Origin: Cognatilysobacter xinjiangensis
GTDB lineage: Bacteria; Pseudomonadota; Gammaproteobacteria; Xanthomonadales; Xanthomonadaceae
NCBI RefSeq assembly: GCF_014651995.1
Contig: NZ_BMXY01000003.1
Location: 262,085 to 326,084 of the forward strand
DNA length: 64,000 nt
Reading direction: 5' to 3'
Position 1 is the stretch's first letter. The number at the start of each line of letters is the position of its first letter. The notes under the pieces are model-generated. The model searched no databases. It had not been told where the DNA came from and was given only the letters and a program-made list of their open reading frames with translations. Both the position numbers and the translations under genes were made by a program. Shown piece after piece: positions 11,804 to 21,458 of the stretch.

Positions 11804-13135
11804 ATGAGCCCGCGCGACACCATCGCCGCGATCGCGACCGCCGCCGGCAGCGCGGGCGTCGGCATCGTGCGCCTGTCGGGCCCGCGCGCACGTGCGATCG
11901 GCGAAGCGATCGCCGACCGCAGGCTCGCGCCGCGCCATGCGCACCACGTGCGCTTCGTGCATCGCGGCGAGGTGCTCGACGACGGCCTCGCGCTGTATTT
12001 CGCCGCCCCGGCGAGCTACACCGGCGAGGACGTGGTCGAACTGCAGGCGCACGGGAGCCCCGCGGTGCTCGCGCAGCTGCTCGAGGCCTGCTTCGCGCAC
12101 GGCGCACGCGCCGCGCGGCCCGGCGAGTTCACCGAGCGCGCGTTCCTGGAAGGGCGTCTCGACCTAGCACAGGCCGAAGCCGTCGCCGACCTCATTGCCG
12201 CGAGCGACGCACGCGCCGCCCGCGCCGCCCGCCGCGCACTGGACGGCGAATTCTCCGAGCGCGTCGAGGCGATCGCGCAGGCGCTGCTGCACGTGCGCGT
12301 GCACTGCGAGGCCGCCATCGACTTCGCCGACGAGCCGCTCGACACGCTCGGCGGCGGTGAACTGCACACCCGGCTCGACGCCATCGAGCAGGACCTCGAC
12401 GCGCTCATCGCCGCGACCGAACGCGGGCGCCGCCTGCGCGACGGCCTGCACGCGGTGATCGTCGGCCCGCCGAACGCCGGCAAGAGTTCGCTGCTCAACG
12501 CGCTCGCCGGCGTCGACCGCGCGATCGTCACCGACATCGCCGGCACCACGCGCGACGTGTTGCAGGAGACCGTGTGCATCGAGGGCGTCGAACTCATGCT
12601 GGTCGACACCGCCGGCCTGCGCGAGAGCGGCGATGCGATCGAGCGCGAGGGCATGCGCCGCGCGCGTGGCGAACTCGCGCGTGCCGACCTCGCGATCGCG
12701 GTGGTCGACGTGCGTGACGTGGAGGGCGGACGCGCGGCGATAGGCGACGCGATCGACGGCGTGCCGGCCGTGCTCTGGCTCGCGAACAAGTGCGATCTCG
12801 TCGACGCACCCACGCTCCCCGCCGATGTGCTCGCGGTATCGGCCGCGACCGGTGAGGGCCTCGATGCGGTGCGCGGTCGCCTGCGCGAACTCGCGCTCGG
12901 TCCCGACAGCGATGCCGTGGATGGCGCGTTCACTGCGCGCACCCGCCACGTGCAGGCCCTGCTGCAGGCACGCGAGGAACTGCAGCGCGCGCGCGCGCAG
13001 CTCGCGCACGAGCATCTCGACCTCGCCGCCGAGCAGCTGCGCCGCGCGCACGATGCACTGGGCGCCATCACCGGCCGCGTCGATGCCGATGCGTTGCTGG
13101 GCCACATCTTCTCGAGCTTCTGCATCGGCAAGTAG
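11804..13135 (+). CDS. mnmE: tRNA uridine-5-carboxymethylaminomethyl modification GTPase MnmE
   Basis: A 443-residue GTPase that, with MnmG, modifies U34 of several tRNAs. It has an N-terminal folate-binding domain ([20 protein letters not shown]), helical domain, and inserted G domain with G1 GPPNAGKSS (about residue 224), G2 GTTRD, G3 DTAG and G4 NKCD. The chain ends in the diagnostic C-terminal motif FCIGK, whose Cys is functionally important. It follows yidC, completing the rpmH-rnpA-yidC-mnmE order. Confidence 0.98.
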   Translation: MSPRDTIAAIATAAGSAGVGIVRLSGPRARAIGEAIADRRLAPRHAHHVRFVHRGEVLDDGLALYFAAPASYTGEDVVELQAHGSPAVLAQLLEACFAHGARAARPGEFTERAFLEGRLDLAQAEAVADLIAASDARAARAARRALDGEFSERVEAIAQALLHVRVHCEAAIDFADEPLDTLGGGELHTRLDAIEQDLDALIAATERGRRLRDGLHAVIVGPPNAGKSSLLNALAGVDRAIVTDIAGTTRDVLQETVCIEGVELMLVDTAGLRESGDAIEREGMRRARGELARADLAIAVVDVRDVEGGRAAIGDAIDGVPAVLWLANKCDLVDAPTLPADVLAVSAATGEGLDAVRGRLRELALGPDSDAVDGAFTARTRHVQALLQAREELQRARAQLAHEHLDLAAEQLRRAHDALGAITGRVDADALLGHIFSSFCIGK

Positions 13136-13248
13136 CGCGATGTCCCCATAGTGGAAACGTTAGGGGCCGCGTCGCGTTCTGCGCGCATGCGCAACGAACG
13201 CGCCGCGCACGGATGCGAGAATCGACTGCCGCACGCAACGGCATCGAC

Positions 13249-13656
13249 ATGAAGCACGCGACCTTTCTCCTGTGCGTGGCCCTGCTCTGGCCCGCTTCGT
13301 CCATCGCGCAGGACACGCCCGTCGTCGTCGAGAAGACGTTCTGGGTGAAGGCCGGCAAGGAGCGCCAGTTCGGCGCGCTGTTCCAGAAGACCGAGCTGCA
13401 GCGGCTGCTCAGGGAGCGCCAGGCCGGGCGCGTGCGCTGGCTGCGGCTGGCCGAGCCCGCGCTCGCCGGCGGCAACGGCGGTTGGGACCTGCGGCTGACC
13501 GTCGCGTGGTCGAGCTACGAGGACATGCTCAAGGACGCGGCCGGCGCCGCCGAGCGCCAGAGCCGCGCGAGCATCGAGGACATGCTGCGCGCCGACCTCG
13601 TCGAGGAGCAGTCCGAGGTGCTGATCCGCGAAACCGTGCCGCAGCAGCCCGGCTGA
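13249..13656 (+). CDS. Secreted hypothetical protein
   Basis: A 135-residue protein with a clear Sec signal peptide (MKHATFLLCVALLWPASSIA, cleavage before QDTP). The mature part is charged and helical, with a pattern reminiscent of dimeric alpha/beta barrel (antibiotic-biosynthesis-monooxygenase-like) folds (VVEKTFWVKAGKERQFGALF, WDLRLTVAWSSYEDMLKD). No catalytic motif is visible, and function is unknown. An upstream in-frame ATG at 13213 exists, but the signal peptide favours 13249. Confidence 0.7.
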   Translation: MKHATFLLCVALLWPASSIAQDTPVVVEKTFWVKAGKERQFGALFQKTELQRLLRERQAGRVRWLRLAEPALAGGNGGWDLRLTVAWSSYEDMLKDAAGAAERQSRASIEDMLRADLVEEQSEVLIRETVPQQPG

Positions 13657-13694
13657 CGGCGCGCGAGCGCGCACGTGACTGCGCACCGGCGCTT

Positions 13695-13713
13695 CACGTG
13701 CCGGCGGCACGTG
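13695..13713. repeat. Perfect 19-base palindrome upstream of the VOC gene
   Basis: CACGTGCCG and its exact complement CGGCACGTG around a single central G, about 80 bases upstream of the VOC start. It could be an operator or an RNA hairpin. It contains CACGTG twice but lacks the flanks of parS. Confidence 0.4.
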
Positions 13714-13791
13714 GGCCGCGATTTGCACTGCGACACTGGCGCCACGCCGCCGGACGCGCCATCGTGCAGCCTTTCCGACGCGGAGCAGCGC

Positions 13792-14160
13792 ATGAAACGA
13801 GTGACCGGCATCGGCGGCATCTTCTTCAAGGCGGCCGATCCCGCCGCGTTGAGCGAGTGGTATCGCGTGCACCTCGGGCTGCCTATGCAGGACTGGGGCG
13901 GTGCGGTGTTCGTGCAGGAGGAGGGCGCCAGCACGATCTGGAGCGCGTTTCCCGCCGATACCGACCACTTCGCGCCGAGCTCCGCGCCGTACATGCTGAA
14001 CTACCGCGTCGCCGATCTCGCCGCGCTGCTGGACGCGTTGCGCAGCGAGGGCTGCAACGTCGTGGGCGATATGCAGGACTCGGAGTACGGGAAATTCGGC
14101 TGGGTCATCGATCCCGAAGGCAACAAGGTCGAGCTGTGGGAGCCGCCGGCGGGGCGGTAA
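13792..14160 (+). CDS. VOC (glyoxalase/bleomycin-resistance) superfamily protein
   Basis: A 122-residue single-module pair of beta-alpha-beta-beta-beta units typical of the VOC superfamily: FFKAADPAALSEWYRVHLGL at the N-terminus and GWVIDPEGNKVELWEPP at the C-terminus, where the Glu is the usual metal ligand position. VOC proteins include glyoxalase I, dioxygenases and antibiotic-binding proteins; the substrate cannot be assigned. The frame extends upstream, but ATG 13792 gives the conserved start. Confidence 0.85.
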   Translation: MKRVTGIGGIFFKAADPAALSEWYRVHLGLPMQDWGGAVFVQEEGASTIWSAFPADTDHFAPSSAPYMLNYRVADLAALLDALRSEGCNVVGDMQDSEYGKFGWVIDPEGNKVELWEPPAGR

Positions 14161-14172
14161 GCCTCGCGTGTT

Positions 14173-15180
14173 CTACGGCGTCGGTGTGGGTGTCGGCGGC
14201 GTTACCGGCGAGGCGTTCGGCCCGGCCGGCGTGGCCGGGCAGCGCTTCATGCCGGGCGCCATCGGCAGCACGCAGATCACGCAGCAGGCCTGCGGCGTCG
14301 CCGGCACGGCCGGCACGTTCGCGGAAGGATTGAGCTTCAGCAGCGCCACCCAGTCCTGGCGATTGAAGTTGCAGGCCTCGGGATTGAACGGCTGGCATTC
14401 GGGCTCGCCGCCGCGGCGGCGCGGCAGCGACCACAGCTTCCCGAGCCGATTGAGCGGCAGCACGCGCATGGTCACGCCCTGCAGCACGTTGCCGCCCACC
14501 ACTCGCGCGCGGTTGCCCGACGTCGACACCACGATGTCGCAGTGCATCGGCAGCGTGTCGGAGAACGCGCGGCCCAGCCAGTCGCGGAAGCCCTGCGTGC
14601 CGAACACCTGCGAGGCGCGCGAGAAGCACAGCATGTCGCCGACGGCGGGCGCGTCGGCATCGGGGTCGGCGAGGCGATACGGCCCCGACGCGCTGCGCAG
14701 GTACGCGTCGCGCACGTAGTCGACGTGTCGCGCGGAGGCCTGGAAACCCGGCACGCCGGCGCGCGTCATCACCCAGGACACGAACACCGCCGACCACGGC
14801 GTGTCGATCAGGAACGTGCGGCAGAGCGCGGCGCCGGCGGTGACGCCGGTGGCATTGCAGTCGGCGTCGGCCGGCAGGCCCGGATACGGCCAGCGCACGC
14901 CGCCGCCCTGCCAGTAGGCCGCGACGCGACGCCAGGCCGGCGTGGCGCCGTCGCGCAGGCGCAGGCCCTCGGCCTCGGAGACGCGCATGCTCGCCAGCCG
15001 CCCCTGCTCGTCCACGAAGGGCGCGTACCACAGCGCGTGTTCGTCACAGGCGATCTGCGCGATGCGCGCGGCGGTGTCGCTGCCCGAGGTCGACGCGGTG
15101 TCGCAGGCGCGCGCATCGAACGCGAACAGGCCGGCACAGGCGGCGAGCACGAGCTGCAGGAACAGGCGGACGAAGGGCAT
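14173..15180 (-). CDS. DUF2272 domain secreted protein
   Basis: A 335-residue exported protein with a hydrophobic leader (residues about 1-25; either a lipobox LVLAAC or cleavage after FDARA). The body matches the DUF2272 type seen in Xanthomonadaceae: PWSAVFVSWVMTRAGVPGF, VGDMLCFSRA and DIVVSTSGNRARVVGGNV, with a Cys and a His in positions resembling the NlpC/P60-CHAP catalytic layout. That suggests, but does not prove, a peptidoglycan or envelope amidase-like fold. The C-terminus is a Thr/Pro tail. It is convergent with the VOC gene, with 12 bases between them. Confidence 0.75.
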   Translation of the reverse strand: MPFVRLFLQLVLAACAGLFAFDARACDTASTSGSDTAARIAQIACDEHALWYAPFVDEQGRLASMRVSEAEGLRLRDGATPAWRRVAAYWQGGGVRWPYPGLPADADCNATGVTAGAALCRTFLIDTPWSAVFVSWVMTRAGVPGFQASARHVDYVRDAYLRSASGPYRLADPDADAPAVGDMLCFSRASQVFGTQGFRDWLGRAFSDTLPMHCDIVVSTSGNRARVVGGNVLQGVTMRVLPLNRLGKLWSLPRRRGGEPECQPFNPEACNFNRQDWVALLKLNPSANVPAVPATPQACCVICVLPMAPGMKRCPATPAGPNASPVTPPTPTPTP

Positions 15181-15260
15181 GCGGGATCCGGTCGGTCGAA
15201 GCGCGCAGACGCTCGCACACCCGGTGTGTTGCGACGGTTCACGCCGGCGCGCCGGGCTCG

Positions 15261-18065
15261 CTAGGTCGCCCGCGGCGCGCAGGCGCGTTCGAGCACGCCC
15301 AGCAGCGTCGGCGGATCGATCGGCTTGACCAGGTGGCAGTCCAGCCCCGCCTCGCGCGAGGCCAGGAAGTCCTGCGGCTGGCCGTAGCCCGACAGTGCGG
15401 CGAGCACGCCGCTGCGTGCGCCGAGGCGTTCGCGCAGCGCGAGCGCGAGCGCGTGGCCGGTCATGTCGGGCAGGCCGATGTCGAGGAAGGCGACGTCGGC
15501 CGGCTGCGCGCACAGCGCGTCGAGCGCGTCCTGCGCGCGGTGGTAGACGCGAACGCGATGGCCGTAGGCCTCGAGCAGGATCTGCAGCGTCTGCGCGGCG
15601 TCGACGTTGTCGTCCACCACGACGACGTCGAGCGCGCAGTCCTCGGCGACGAAGCCCGCGTGACCGGCCGGGCTGTCCGCGGCCGCAGGCGCGGCCACCT
15701 GCGGCAGGCGCACGGTGAACGTGGCGCCGCGCCCGCGTCCTGCGCTGTCCGCGCTGATCGCGCCGCCGTGCAGCGCGACCAGGCTGCGCACCAGCGCGAG
15801 CCCGATGCCGAGCCCGCCCTGCGCACGGTCCGGCGAGCGCTCGGCCTGGGTGAACAGGTCGAAGATCTGCGGCAACAGCCCGGGCTCGATGCCCTGCCCG
15901 TTGTCGTGCACGTGCACCACGACCTGCCCGTCCTCGGTCCGCGCATCCAGCGTGATCTCGCCGCCCTCCGGCGTGTACTTGGCGGCGTTGTTGAGCAGGT
16001 TGGAGACGATCTGCGTCAGCCGCGTGCGATCCCCCCGCACCCACAGCGAGCCGGCCGGCAGCCGCGTGCGCAGCGCATGGCGGCGCGCGTCGATCAGCGG
16101 ACGAACCTGCTCGACGGCGCCGGTCAGCACCGCCTTGAGGTCGACCGTCTCCATTTCGAGCTGCACCAGGCCGCGGGTCACGCGCGAGACGTCGAGCAGG
16201 TCATCGACGAGCTCGGTCATGTGCCGCACCTGGCGGCCGATCACCTCGCCCGCCGCGCGCACGCGCACGGGATCGGAGGACAGCAGCAACAGTTGCGAGG
16301 CGGTGCTGATCGGCGCCAGAGGATTGCGCAGCTCGTGCGCGAGCATGGCGAGGAATTCGTCCTTGCGACGGTCGGCCTCGCGCAGCGCGCGTTCGCTGCG
16401 CTCCAGCGCCTCGCGCGACAGGCGCTGCTCGTGGATGTCGGTGCAGGTGCCCATCCAGCGGATGATCGCGTCGCGTTCGTCGCGTACCGGCAGCGCGCGC
16501 CCGAGCACCCAGCGGTATTCGCCGGAACGATGGCGCAGGCGGTACTGCACCTCGTAGTCGTCGCCGCTCTCGAGGCTGCGGCGCCAGCAGCGCCAGGCCT
16601 CGTCGCGGTCGTCGGGGTGCAGCACGTCGGTCCAGTGGTGGCCGTTGGTCGCGCCTTCGGGCAGGCCGGTGTAGGCGTACCACTGGCGGTTGTAGTAGTC
16701 GTGGTAGCCGTCGGGCAGCGTCGACCAGACCATCTGCGGCATCGCGTCGGCGATGGTGCGAAAGCGCGCCTCGCTCGCACGCAGCTCGGCTTCGGCGCGC
16801 ACGCGGTCGCTGATGTCGGTCTGCGCGACCACCGCGCCGGCAAGCTCGCCGTCGTCCAGCCGCACCGGCATCGCCTGCAGCAGCAACGTGCGCCGCGGGT
16901 GGTCGTCGAAGGGTTCGATCTCGACGATGTCGCCGCGCACCGTCTCGCCGCGCAGCGCGCGCGCGAGCGCCCAGTCGCCCTCGCCCACGCGCTCGCCGTC
17001 GCGGCTCGAGCCGTCGGCCCACCAGCCGCGCCACTCGCGCTGCTCGTGGCCGGCGCCGGGCATCGCGGGCAGGCCCCAGATCTCGCGATGCGCGGCGTTG
17101 ACGCGGATCACCGTGCCGTCCGGATCGGCCAGCGCCACGCCCGAGGGCAGCGACTCGATCGTCGCCTCAAGCCGCTGGCGCTCGGTCTGCGCCGCGCGCT
17201 CGGCGAGCGCGTGCTCGGTCATGTCGGTGCCCTGGATGAAGATGCCGTCCACGCGGCCGGCGTCGTCGACGATGGGCTGGAACACGAAGTCGACGATGCG
17301 GTTCTCCATGCCGGCATCGCTGCGCCGCAGTCCGATCGGGATGCGGCGGCCGATGAAGGGCTCGCCGGTGTCGTAGACACGGGTGAGCTCGTCGATGAAG
17401 CGCTGGTCGAGCTCCGGCAGCGCCTCGCGCACCGTGAGGCCGATGATGCTGCTGCTGCGGCCGACGAACTCGAGATAGGCGGGGTTGGCGATCTCGTAGA
17501 CGTGCTCGCGGCCGTGGGTGACGGCGAACAGCCCCGGCGCCTGCTCGAACAGGGACGTAAGCCGCTGCATCTGCGCGCGGCGCGTGCGGTCGGCGGTCAC
17601 CGTCGCGGTGGTCTCGGTGCAGGCGCAGTACATGCCGGCCACGTCGCCGTGCTCGTCCAGCACGGGCGAGTAGCTGAAGGTGAACCAGGTCGGCTCGTCG
17701 AAGCCCTTGCGCCGCATCGTCAGCGGCAGGTTCTCCATGAAGACGGCCTCGCCGGCCAGCGCGCGCTGCGCCAGCGGCTCGATGTCGTCCCAGATCTCCG
17801 ACCACACCGCCTCGAACGGGCGGCCGAGCGCGTCCGGGTGCTTGATGCCGAGGATCTCCGCGTAGGGATCGTTGTAGAGCAGGCCCAGCGACGGCCCCCA
17901 GGCCACGAACATCGGGAACTTCGACAGCAGCATCAGGCTGACCACGCTGCGCAGCGACTGCGGCCAGCGCGCCGGCGGGCCCAGCGGCGAGTCGTGCCAG
18001 TCGTGCGCACGCATCAGGGCGGCGACGTCGCCGGGCGCATCGAGGAAACGCAGGTTCGGGGCCAT
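15261..18065 (-). CDS. Multi-PAS hybrid sensor histidine kinase
   Basis: A 934-residue cytosolic sensor with no membrane segment. It has four PAS-type domains in order (about 20-150, 165-295, 310-430 and 440-560, the last WSTLPDGYHDYYNRQWYAYTG). Then come HisKA with phospho-acceptor FLAMLAHELRNPLAPI, HATPase with NLLNNAAKYTPEGG, DNGQGI and GLGIGLALVRSLV, and a C-terminal receiver (VVVVDDNVDAAQT, phospho-acceptor Asp in VAFLDIGLPDM, Lys in HLVKPID). Signal and output are unknown. No response regulator or DNA-binding partner lies next to it. It is divergent from the TonB-domain lipoprotein. Confidence 0.93.
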   Translation of the reverse strand: MAPNLRFLDAPGDVAALMRAHDWHDSPLGPPARWPQSLRSVVSLMLLSKFPMFVAWGPSLGLLYNDPYAEILGIKHPDALGRPFEAVWSEIWDDIEPLAQRALAGEAVFMENLPLTMRRKGFDEPTWFTFSYSPVLDEHGDVAGMYCACTETTATVTADRTRRAQMQRLTSLFEQAPGLFAVTHGREHVYEIANPAYLEFVGRSSSIIGLTVREALPELDQRFIDELTRVYDTGEPFIGRRIPIGLRRSDAGMENRIVDFVFQPIVDDAGRVDGIFIQGTDMTEHALAERAAQTERQRLEATIESLPSGVALADPDGTVIRVNAAHREIWGLPAMPGAGHEQREWRGWWADGSSRDGERVGEGDWALARALRGETVRGDIVEIEPFDDHPRRTLLLQAMPVRLDDGELAGAVVAQTDISDRVRAEAELRASEARFRTIADAMPQMVWSTLPDGYHDYYNRQWYAYTGLPEGATNGHHWTDVLHPDDRDEAWRCWRRSLESGDDYEVQYRLRHRSGEYRWVLGRALPVRDERDAIIRWMGTCTDIHEQRLSREALERSERALREADRRKDEFLAMLAHELRNPLAPISTASQLLLLSSDPVRVRAAGEVIGRQVRHMTELVDDLLDVSRVTRGLVQLEMETVDLKAVLTGAVEQVRPLIDARRHALRTRLPAGSLWVRGDRTRLTQIVSNLLNNAAKYTPEGGEITLDARTEDGQVVVHVHDNGQGIEPGLLPQIFDLFTQAERSPDRAQGGLGIGLALVRSLVALHGGAISADSAGRGRGATFTVRLPQVAAPAAADSPAGHAGFVAEDCALDVVVVDDNVDAAQTLQILLEAYGHRVRVYHRAQDALDALCAQPADVAFLDIGLPDMTGHALALALRERLGARSGVLAALSGYGQPQDFLASREAGLDCHLVKPIDPPTLLGVLERACAPRAT

Positions 18066-18232
18066 GCCGGTCGGTTCGCGGAGGCAGCGGCGGATTATCG
18101 ACAGGCGGCGGCGCTGCCGCGTGAGCGCCGGTCCACCTGCCCGCGCGCGTCGCTGGCTGACGCGCCGCGGCAGGCGCCGTCGCGCCACGGCGCCGGCTTG
18201 CGGCCGGCCTGCGCAGAACACCGCGGTCGTGC

Positions 18233-18262
18233 TTGACAAACCCCCGCGCCGCGGGCGATCTA
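18233..18262 (+). promoter_or_regulatory. Predicted promoter of the TonB-domain lipoprotein gene
   Basis: A consensus -35 TTGACA (18233-18238) stands out in a GC-rich 238-base divergent gap. The -10 about 17-18 bases on (GATCTA region) is poor. It lies about 65 bases upstream of the ATG at 18304. Confidence 0.4.
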
Positions 18263-18303
18263 GGCGCGTGCGCGTACCTTCCGCACCTCAGGGGAGTGAG
18301 ACC

Positions 18304-19365
18304 ATGAATTCCGATACCCGCGTCCGGCCGATGCCGCGCGTTTCCATGCTGCCGCGCGTCGCCCTAGTGCTCGCGCTCGGCGGCCTGCTCGCCGCCTGCG
18401 GCAAGGACGAGTCCGCCACGCCCGCGGCCGATGCCGCCGCCACGGCGGCGAAGCCCGCGGCGACGCCGGCCACCGTGATCTCCAGCAGCGTCGCGGCGAT
18501 GTCCGCCGACCAGCTGCGCGAGGCCGCCAGCAAGGCCTACAACGAGAACCGCCTGTACGCGCCGGCCGGCGACAACGCCGTCGAGTACTACCTGGCGCTG
18601 CGCGACAAGGCGCCGGGCGACGCATCGGTCGCCAGCGCGCTGACCGACCTGCTGCCGATGACCGTCATCGCGACCGAGCAGAGCGTCTCGCGCGACGACT
18701 TCGCCGAGGCCCAGCGCCTGACCGCGCTGCTGGAGAAGGCCGACCCGCAGCATCCGGCGCTGACCCGCCTGAAGACCTCCGTCACCGAGCAGCAGCAGAT
18801 CGCGCAGCAGCGCGCCGTGCAGCAGCAGCTCACCGCCGAGGAGCAGGCCAAGAAGCAGGTCGAGCTGGAGAAGAAGCGCCTCGAGGACCAGAAGAAGCAG
18901 CAGGAGCTGGCCGCCAAGCAGCTCGCCGACCGCACCGCAGCCGAGCGCGTCGCTGCCGAAAGGGCCGCCGCGGACCGCGCCGCCGCCGACAAGGCCGCGG
19001 CCGACCGGGCCGCCGCCGAACGCGCGGCGGCCGAACGCGAAGCCGCGCAGCGCACCGCCGCAGCCAACACGCCGGCCACGCCGGCGCGTCCGGCCGCCGC
19101 CAGCGCGAACACCGAGCTGCGCGCGCTGTCCACGCCGATGCCGGCCTTCCCGCCGGAAGCGCTGCGCTCGGCGCAGTCGGGCGAGGTGCAGGTCGAGTTC
19201 ACCGTGGCGCCGGACGGCTCGGTCTCCGCTGCGCGCGTGGTGCGCGCCAACCCGCCGCGCGTGTTCGATCGCGCGGCCATTGCGGGCGTGAAGCGCTGGC
19301 GCTTCCAGCCGGTCGATGCGCCGGTGACCACGCGCCGCACGATTTCGTTCAATCCGGGCACCTGA
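18304..19365 (+). CDS. TonB C-terminal-domain lipoprotein with Ala-rich coiled coil
   Basis: A 353-residue predicted lipoprotein (GGLLAAC, Cys32). It has a helical region with TPR-like character (about 60-150), a long Ala/Glu/Arg/Lys coiled coil with repeated AA(E/D)R units (about 160-265), and a C-terminal TonB-type domain (about 275-353: FPPEALRSAQSGEVQVEFTV, GVKRWRFQPV). Canonical TonB has an N-terminal membrane anchor; this one seems lipid-anchored and lacks the SxxxH helix, so it probably does not couple to ExbBD in the usual way. It may instead bridge envelope layers. ATG 18304 has GGGGAG upstream. Confidence 0.82.
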   Translation: MNSDTRVRPMPRVSMLPRVALVLALGGLLAACGKDESATPAADAAATAAKPAATPATVISSSVAAMSADQLREAASKAYNENRLYAPAGDNAVEYYLALRDKAPGDASVASALTDLLPMTVIATEQSVSRDDFAEAQRLTALLEKADPQHPALTRLKTSVTEQQQIAQQRAVQQQLTAEEQAKKQVELEKKRLEDQKKQQELAAKQLADRTAAERVAAERAAADRAAADKAAADRAAAERAAAEREAAQRTAAANTPATPARPAAASANTELRALSTPMPAFPPEALRSAQSGEVQVEFTVAPDGSVSAARVVRANPPRVFDRAAIAGVKRWRFQPVDAPVTTRRTISFNPGT

Positions 19366-19386
19366 CCGTCGCGAGCGTGATCGACG

Positions 19387-19414
19387 AAAAAGCCCGGCGG
19401 ATGCCGGGCTTTTT
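19387..19414 (+). terminator. Rho-independent terminator of the TonB-domain lipoprotein gene
   Basis: AAAAAGCCCGGC, loop GGAT, GCCGGGCTTTTT, ending in a T run, 21 bases after the stop codon. A near copy stands 184 bases downstream facing the hemerythrin gene. Confidence 0.85.
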
Positions 19415-19570
19415 CTTGGCGGGTCGCAACGCGCGACGCTGTGGCTGTGTGCGGTTCCGCGAGTCGCTTACGGTGCCGTGCGGACCGCATCCGCTGTCTG
19501 CGTATCAGCAGCGAACGCGTCGTGTCGCGTCGGCGCGCAACGCGAACCGGCCAGCGACGATCCCCGATGG

Positions 19571-19597
19571 AAAAAGCCCGGCGGGTGCCGGGCTTTT
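19571..19597 (-). terminator. Rho-independent terminator of the hemerythrin gene
   Basis: The same GCCCGGC / GCCGGGC stem with loop GGGT; on the minus strand it ends in five T residues, 24 bases beyond the hemerythrin stop. The 155 bases between the two terminators hold nothing recognisable. Confidence 0.8.
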
Positions 19598-19620
19598 GCG
19601 TCGTCAACCGTGCCGCCTGA

Positions 19621-20145
19621 TCAGCCCGGCGCGCCCGGCGAGCGGAAGATCGAGGCCACGCCCGTCTTGATCTTCGCGTGCAGCGTCATCGCCTCGCCCA
19701 TGCCCGAGGCCTTCCACTCCTCGTACTGCTCGTCCATCTCGGCGAGTTCCTGCGCGGTGAACAGCTCGCGCATGACCGCGAAGATCTCGCGCTCCTCCTC
19801 CTTCGCGTGATGGTCGATGAACTCGCCCATCACCTTCGCGCTGCCGGCGAACTCGCGGCTGCCCGGCTCGCAGGCCTTGAGGTCGGGCAGCACGCTCTGC
19901 TCGACCGCGCGATGCTCCTGCATGGCCTCGGCCCACAGCAGCTTCTGCTCGTGGTTCGCGCGCGACTTCAGCGCGGGATAGAACACCATCTCTTCCCACT
20001 TCGCGTGCGGCACGAGGGTCGCCTCGATCTTCTGCAGAAGCTCCAGGCGCGTCTTCTCGGCGCGGTCGGTGGTGGCGTTGACCTGCTCGAACAGGGCGCG
20101 GAGCTGGTCGTGTTCCTTCCTGAGGGTGGCGAGGATGCTGCGCAT
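19621..20145 (-). CDS. Hemerythrin HHE-domain protein
   Basis: A 174-residue four-helix HHE protein. Potential di-iron ligands recur in the expected pattern: KEHDQLRALFEQV, PHAKWEEMVFYPAL, QEHRAVEQSVLPDL and IDHHAKEEEREIFAVM. Such proteins bind oxygen or nitric oxide, or sense redox and iron stress. ATG 20145 has AAGGAG upstream. It is monocistronic, bracketed by terminators at 19571 and 20255, so its function must be read from the protein alone. Confidence 0.9.
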   Translation of the reverse strand: MRSILATLRKEHDQLRALFEQVNATTDRAEKTRLELLQKIEATLVPHAKWEEMVFYPALKSRANHEQKLLWAEAMQEHRAVEQSVLPDLKACEPGSREFAGSAKVMGEFIDHHAKEEEREIFAVMRELFTAQELAEMDEQYEEWKASGMGEAMTLHAKIKTGVASIFRSPGAPG

Positions 20146-20231
20146 GGTCGGTCTCCTTGTCAGGGCCCCAGCCTCCGACCGCCAGCGGCTGTGACGCGTG
20201 AAAGCGGCCGTGTCGTGTTCAGGCAAAAGAA

Positions 20232-20255
20232 AGGGCCGGCGCGAGCGCCGGCCCT
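20232..20255 (-). terminator. Rho-independent terminator of the NatAB operon
   Basis: A perfect 10-bp stem AGGGCCGGCG / CGCCGGCCCT with a 4-base loop; the minus-strand transcript ends CCCTTTCTTTTG. It is 22 bases beyond the permease stop. Confidence 0.8.
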
Positions 20256-20277
20256 CCAAACAACCGAAGCATGCGGA

Positions 20278-21458
20278 TCAGCCCGCGATCGCGAGGCGTT
20301 CCTGGTGGTAGCGGCGCACGGCGGCGAACCACAGCAGCAGGGCGAGGCCGAAGCTCGCACCGAAGTAGACCAGCCAGGTGCGGGCATCGATCAGCTCGCC
20401 GCGCACGATCTTCAGCAGCAGCTGGTTCTGCGCGAGGAAGGGCACCGCGAACTGCCAGGCCTGGCTCTTGATCGGATTGGCCATCAGCAGGATCGACGGG
20501 ATCATCGGCAGCAGCATCAGCCAGGTCATGTGGCTCTGCGCCTCCTTCATGCTCTTCGACGCGGCGGCGAGGAAGGTCAGCAGCGAGGTGCCGATCAGCA
20601 CCATCGGCACCAGCACCACCAGCATCTTCGCGATCGCCGGGAAGCTCACGTCCAGCATGCGCGCGGTGGTCGCCAGCTGCGCGCTGAGCTTGAACGACAG
20701 CAGGGTCAGCAGCAGCGACAGAAGGCCGAGCGCGCAGGCCGCCGCGATCTTGCCGCTGACGATGCCGCCGCGCGAAGCCGGCGTGGCCAGCAGCGGCTCC
20801 AGCGACTGGCGCTCGCGCTCGCCCGCGGTGGCGTCGAGGATCAGGTAGGCGCCGCCGAGGAACGAGCTGAGAATCAGCAGGTACGGCAGCAGGATCGACA
20901 GCACCTGGCCCTTCTTGGCCTGTTCGCTGGCGACGTCGCGGCTGCCGACGTTGACCGCGCGCGTCACCGATGGATCGATGCCGCGTGCGAGCAGGCGCAG
21001 CGCGCCCATCTGCTCGCGGTAGCCGTCCAGCGCCGCACGCACACGGGCCAGCGGGATCTCCGCGTTGCGGCGCGTGCTGTCGGCGACGATCTCGACGACC
21101 GCCGGCTTGCCCGCGCGCCAGTCGGCGGCGAAGTCCTCGTCGATATGCAGGCCGACGTCCTCGTCCTGACGCGCGATCGCCGCATCCAGATCCTTCGGCG
21201 CCGCCTTCGCCTCGATGCCCTGCGTGGCGAGAAAGGCGACGAGGTTGGGCGCGCGTTCGCGGCCCTCGATGGGGATGACCAGCGTGCGGTCGAGTTCCGT
21301 CTTCGCGCGCTTTTCCGCGATCGAGCCGGTGCCGATGATGATCAGCGGATACAGCAACGGGCCGAGCAGCAGCGCGAGCGCGAGCGTGCGACGGTCGCGC
21401 GAGATGTCGCGCAGCTCCTTGCGCATCACCGACCACACGGTGGAGAGCAGCGAGTTCT

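Noticed and set aside
15333-18236. 967-codon plus-strand frame across the hybrid kinase
   Set aside because: Antisense of a kinase with all catalytic motifs in order.
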